From: Actinomycetota bacterium | GTDB taxonomy: Bacteria; Actinomycetota; Thermoleophilia; Gaiellales; Gaiellaceae | Length of the DNA: 57,007 nt | Direction of reading: 5' to 3' | Assembly (NCBI GenBank): GCA_020029595.1 | Contig: JAIBJN010000004.1 | Span: 1 to 57,007 of the forward strand | In this document: positions 55,666 to 57,007 of the stretch, piece by piece | Layout of the letters: every line of letters starts with the position of its first letter | Position numbering within the stretch: position 1 is the stretch's first letter | Notes under the pieces: model-generated | Database searches by the model: none | The model's input: only the letters and a program-made list of their open reading frames with translations | Told to the model about the DNA's origin: nothing | Translations under genes and position numbers: made by a program

Positions 55666-56756
55666 GCATCCCGCACGTCGACGTCAGGGCGCAGTACGCG
55701 CCTCTTCTCGACGAGCTGAAGGAGCGCCTGGCGGTCGTCCTCGACTCGGGCCGTTTCATCCTCGGCCCGGAGGTGCGCGCCTTCGAGGAGGAGGCTGCCG
55801 CCTACCTCGGCGCGAGACACGCCGTCGGCGTCGCCAACGGCACCGACGCGCTCGTCCTCGTGCTCGAGGGGCTCGGCGTCGGGCCGGGCGACGAGGTCGT
55901 CTGCCCCGCCTTCACGTTCTACGCGACGGCGGAGGCGGTCTCGCGCGTCGGTGCGACGCCGGTCTTCTGCGACATCGACCCGGCGACGCTCAACCTCGAT
56001 CCCGCCGATGCCGCCGCCCGGCTGACGGGGCGCACGAAGGCGATCCTCGCCGTCCACCTCTTCGGCCGGCCGGCCGCCCTCGACCAGCTCCCGGGCGACG
56101 TGCTCGTCGTCGAGGACGCCGCGCAGGCCTTCGGTGCGAGCCTGGGGAGCCTGCGCGTCGGCGCCGCCGGCGCGGCGGGCACATTCAGCTTCTTCCCGAC
56201 GAAGAATCTCTTCGGCCTCGGCGACGGCGGCCTCGTGGTCACGAGCGACGACGAGCTCGCCGAGCGGGTCCGGCTCCTGCGCTTCCACGGCTCTCGAGAC
56301 AAAGAGCGCTTCGAGGCTGTCGGCATGAACTCCCGTCTCGACGAGATCCAGGCGGCGGCGCTGCGTCTCTTCCTCGGGCACCTCGACGAGTGGAACCAGG
56401 CCAGGCGGGAGGCCGCGGCTCGCTATGCCGACCTCGGGCTCGCCGAGCTCTGCGAGCTGCCGGAGGACGAGTCGGGCCACGTGTACCACATGTACGTCGT
56501 GCGCTCCCCCGAGCGCGACCGAATTGCCGACGCCCTCCGCGCGGCGGACATCGGCTGCGCGACCTACTACACGACGCCCCTGCACCTCCAGCCGGTCTAC
56601 GCCGGGCTCGGCTATGCGCCGGGGAGCCTGGCCAAGAGCGAGCGCGCCGCGCGGGAGACGATCGCGCTCCCGCTCTGGGCGGGAATCGGCGCGGGCCAGC
56701 AGGAGGCAGTTGTGGCGACGATTCGAACCGCGGTCACGGCAGGTGCGGCCGCGTGA
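55662..56756 (+). CDS. DegT/DnrJ/EryC1-family sugar aminotransferase
   Basis: 364 residues. IPHVDVRAQYAPLLDELKERLAVVLDSGRFILGPEVRAFEEEAAAYLGARHAVGVANGTDAL, VVEDAAQAFGA, the PLP lysine in GTFSFFPTKNLFGLGDGGLVV, and HVYHMYVVRS are diagnostic. It transfers an amino group to a keto-sugar nucleotide, for example a UDP-linked 4-keto sugar, for surface glycan. GTGA overlap with the CapD-type gene downstream, which supplies keto-sugar substrates in such clusters. Confidence 0.93.
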   Translation: MSIPHVDVRAQYAPLLDELKERLAVVLDSGRFILGPEVRAFEEEAAAYLGARHAVGVANGTDALVLVLEGLGVGPGDEVVCPAFTFYATAEAVSRVGATPVFCDIDPATLNLDPADAAARLTGRTKAILAVHLFGRPAALDQLPGDVLVVEDAAQAFGASLGSLRVGAAGAAGTFSFFPTKNLFGLGDGGLVVTSDDELAERVRLLRFHGSRDKERFEAVGMNSRLDEIQAAALRLFLGHLDEWNQARREAAARYADLGLAELCELPEDESGHVYHMYVVRSPERDRIADALRAADIGCATYYTTPLHLQPVYAGLGYAPGSLAKSERAARETIALPLWAGIGAGQQEAVVATIRTAVTAGAAA

Positions 56757-57007
56757 GACTCGTGAGCAGGCACCGGATCTGGCAGGTCGTCGCCGACGCC
56801 GGCCTGGTCGCGCTGGCCTGGTACCTCGCGTTCCAGGTGCGGTTCGACCAGGGAGTCCCACCGCGCTACGACGAGTTCCTCGAGCTCGACGTCTTCGCGG
56901 TGGTGGTCGGGGTGATGGTGGCCGTCTTCATCGCCTTCGGCCTCTACGAGCACTGGTGGCGGTACGTCTCCATCAGGGATATGTGGCGCGCGATCCTCGC
57001 GGTCACC
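56753..57007 (+). CDS. CapD-type nucleotide-sugar dehydratase, 5' end only
   Basis: The first 85 codons, cut by the window end. They give two membrane helices (about 10-27 and 46-66), then LYEHWWRYVSIRDMWRAILAV, the conserved N-terminal YxxxWRYxS pattern of membrane-bound CapD/WbpM/PglF-type UDP-sugar 4,6-dehydratases. The NAD-binding domain would follow outside. GTG start overlapping the aminotransferase stop. Confidence 0.8.
   Translation, partial: MRLVSRHRIWQVVADAGLVALAWYLAFQVRFDQGVPPRYDEFLELDVFAVVVGVMVAVFIAFGLYEHWWRYVSIRDMWRAILAVT

Noticed and set aside
1-57007. CRISPR array, prophage, integron or insertion-sequence transposase
   Set aside because: No spaced direct repeats, phage structural genes, integrase or transposase motifs were found by reading both strands.

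Overview
The window is high-GC DNA (about 70 %), densely coding on both strands, with GTG and TTG starts about as common as ATG and many 4-base start/stop overlaps. The gene content suggests a deep-branching actinobacterium of the Thermoleophilia/Gaiellales type. It combines futalosine-route menaquinone genes, a phenylacetate epoxidase cluster, and a menaquinol:cytochrome c reductase with split cytochrome b and a subunit IV-cytochrome c fusion. This is an inference from content; there is no rRNA or marker-gene comparison. No phage, transposase, CRISPR array or plasmid gene was seen. || Layout. 27-4847: a tRNA-Arg with the rare GCG anticodon, then single genes on both strands (cupin, vitamin B12-binding-like protein, Rieske protein, ornithine cyclodeaminase family, GNAT, two small unknowns, an MntR/DtxR-type regulator). 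4896-16843: mqnD, a 3-oxoadipyl-CoA-type thiolase, aldehyde dehydrogenase, class III aminotransferase, three crotonase-fold enzymes including a PaaG-like isomerase, two LtrA paralogues tail to tail, and a trypsin/PDZ protease. 16830-21229: paired lipoproteins, a secreted LVIVD/PA-domain protein, a zinc-ribbon membrane protein and a divergent partner. 21216-24210: paaABCD with a divergent TetR gene and a PaaR-type operator. 24239-28251: a lipid-kinase-like gene and a 2-oxoacid dehydrogenase operon (E1 alpha, E1 beta, E2). 28307-38949: CHRD protein, SDH-type membrane protease, phosphodiesterase, Pcm methyltransferase, GtrA and two polytopic glycosyltransferase-like proteins, YmdB phosphodiesterase, M23-like protein, lipoprotein. 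39000-53126: hemB-hemL and two small genes, a UbiD-like decarboxylase, qcrA-qcrB-qcrC, then a tightly overlapping menaquinone operon (ubiX, menG, polyprenyl synthase, mqnE, three passenger genes, mqnA, mqnC). 53179-57007: NAGPA-domain protein, DedA protein, sugar aminotransferase and the start of a CapD-type gene. || How the genes work together. The 39-53 kb block links quinone synthesis (MqnA, MqnE, MqnC, UbiD/UbiX pair, prenyl-chain synthase, MenG, with MqnD 35 kb away) to its consumer, the bc-type complex, and to heme supply. The paa genes, thiolase and crotonases form parts of an aromatic-acid degradation route, but the epoxidase reductase PaaE and ligase PaaK are not in the window. || Signals that stand out. 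(1) At about 18 gene starts a TANNNT hexamer lies 6-9 bases before the start codon, the geometry of leaderless transcription, including one gene whose only sensible start is ATC. (2) A haloalkane-dehalogenase-like protein inside the mqn operon keeps the Asp nucleophile but has Ser in place of the catalytic His. (3) A 131-bp palindrome-rich insert between mqnA and mqnC is flanked by a TGAGCG direct repeat; removing it restores a perfect ATGA overlap. (4) A split repeat occurs just before the starts of ymdB and qcrC. (5) Several perfect 10-14 bp palindromes lie in coding and intercistronic DNA.
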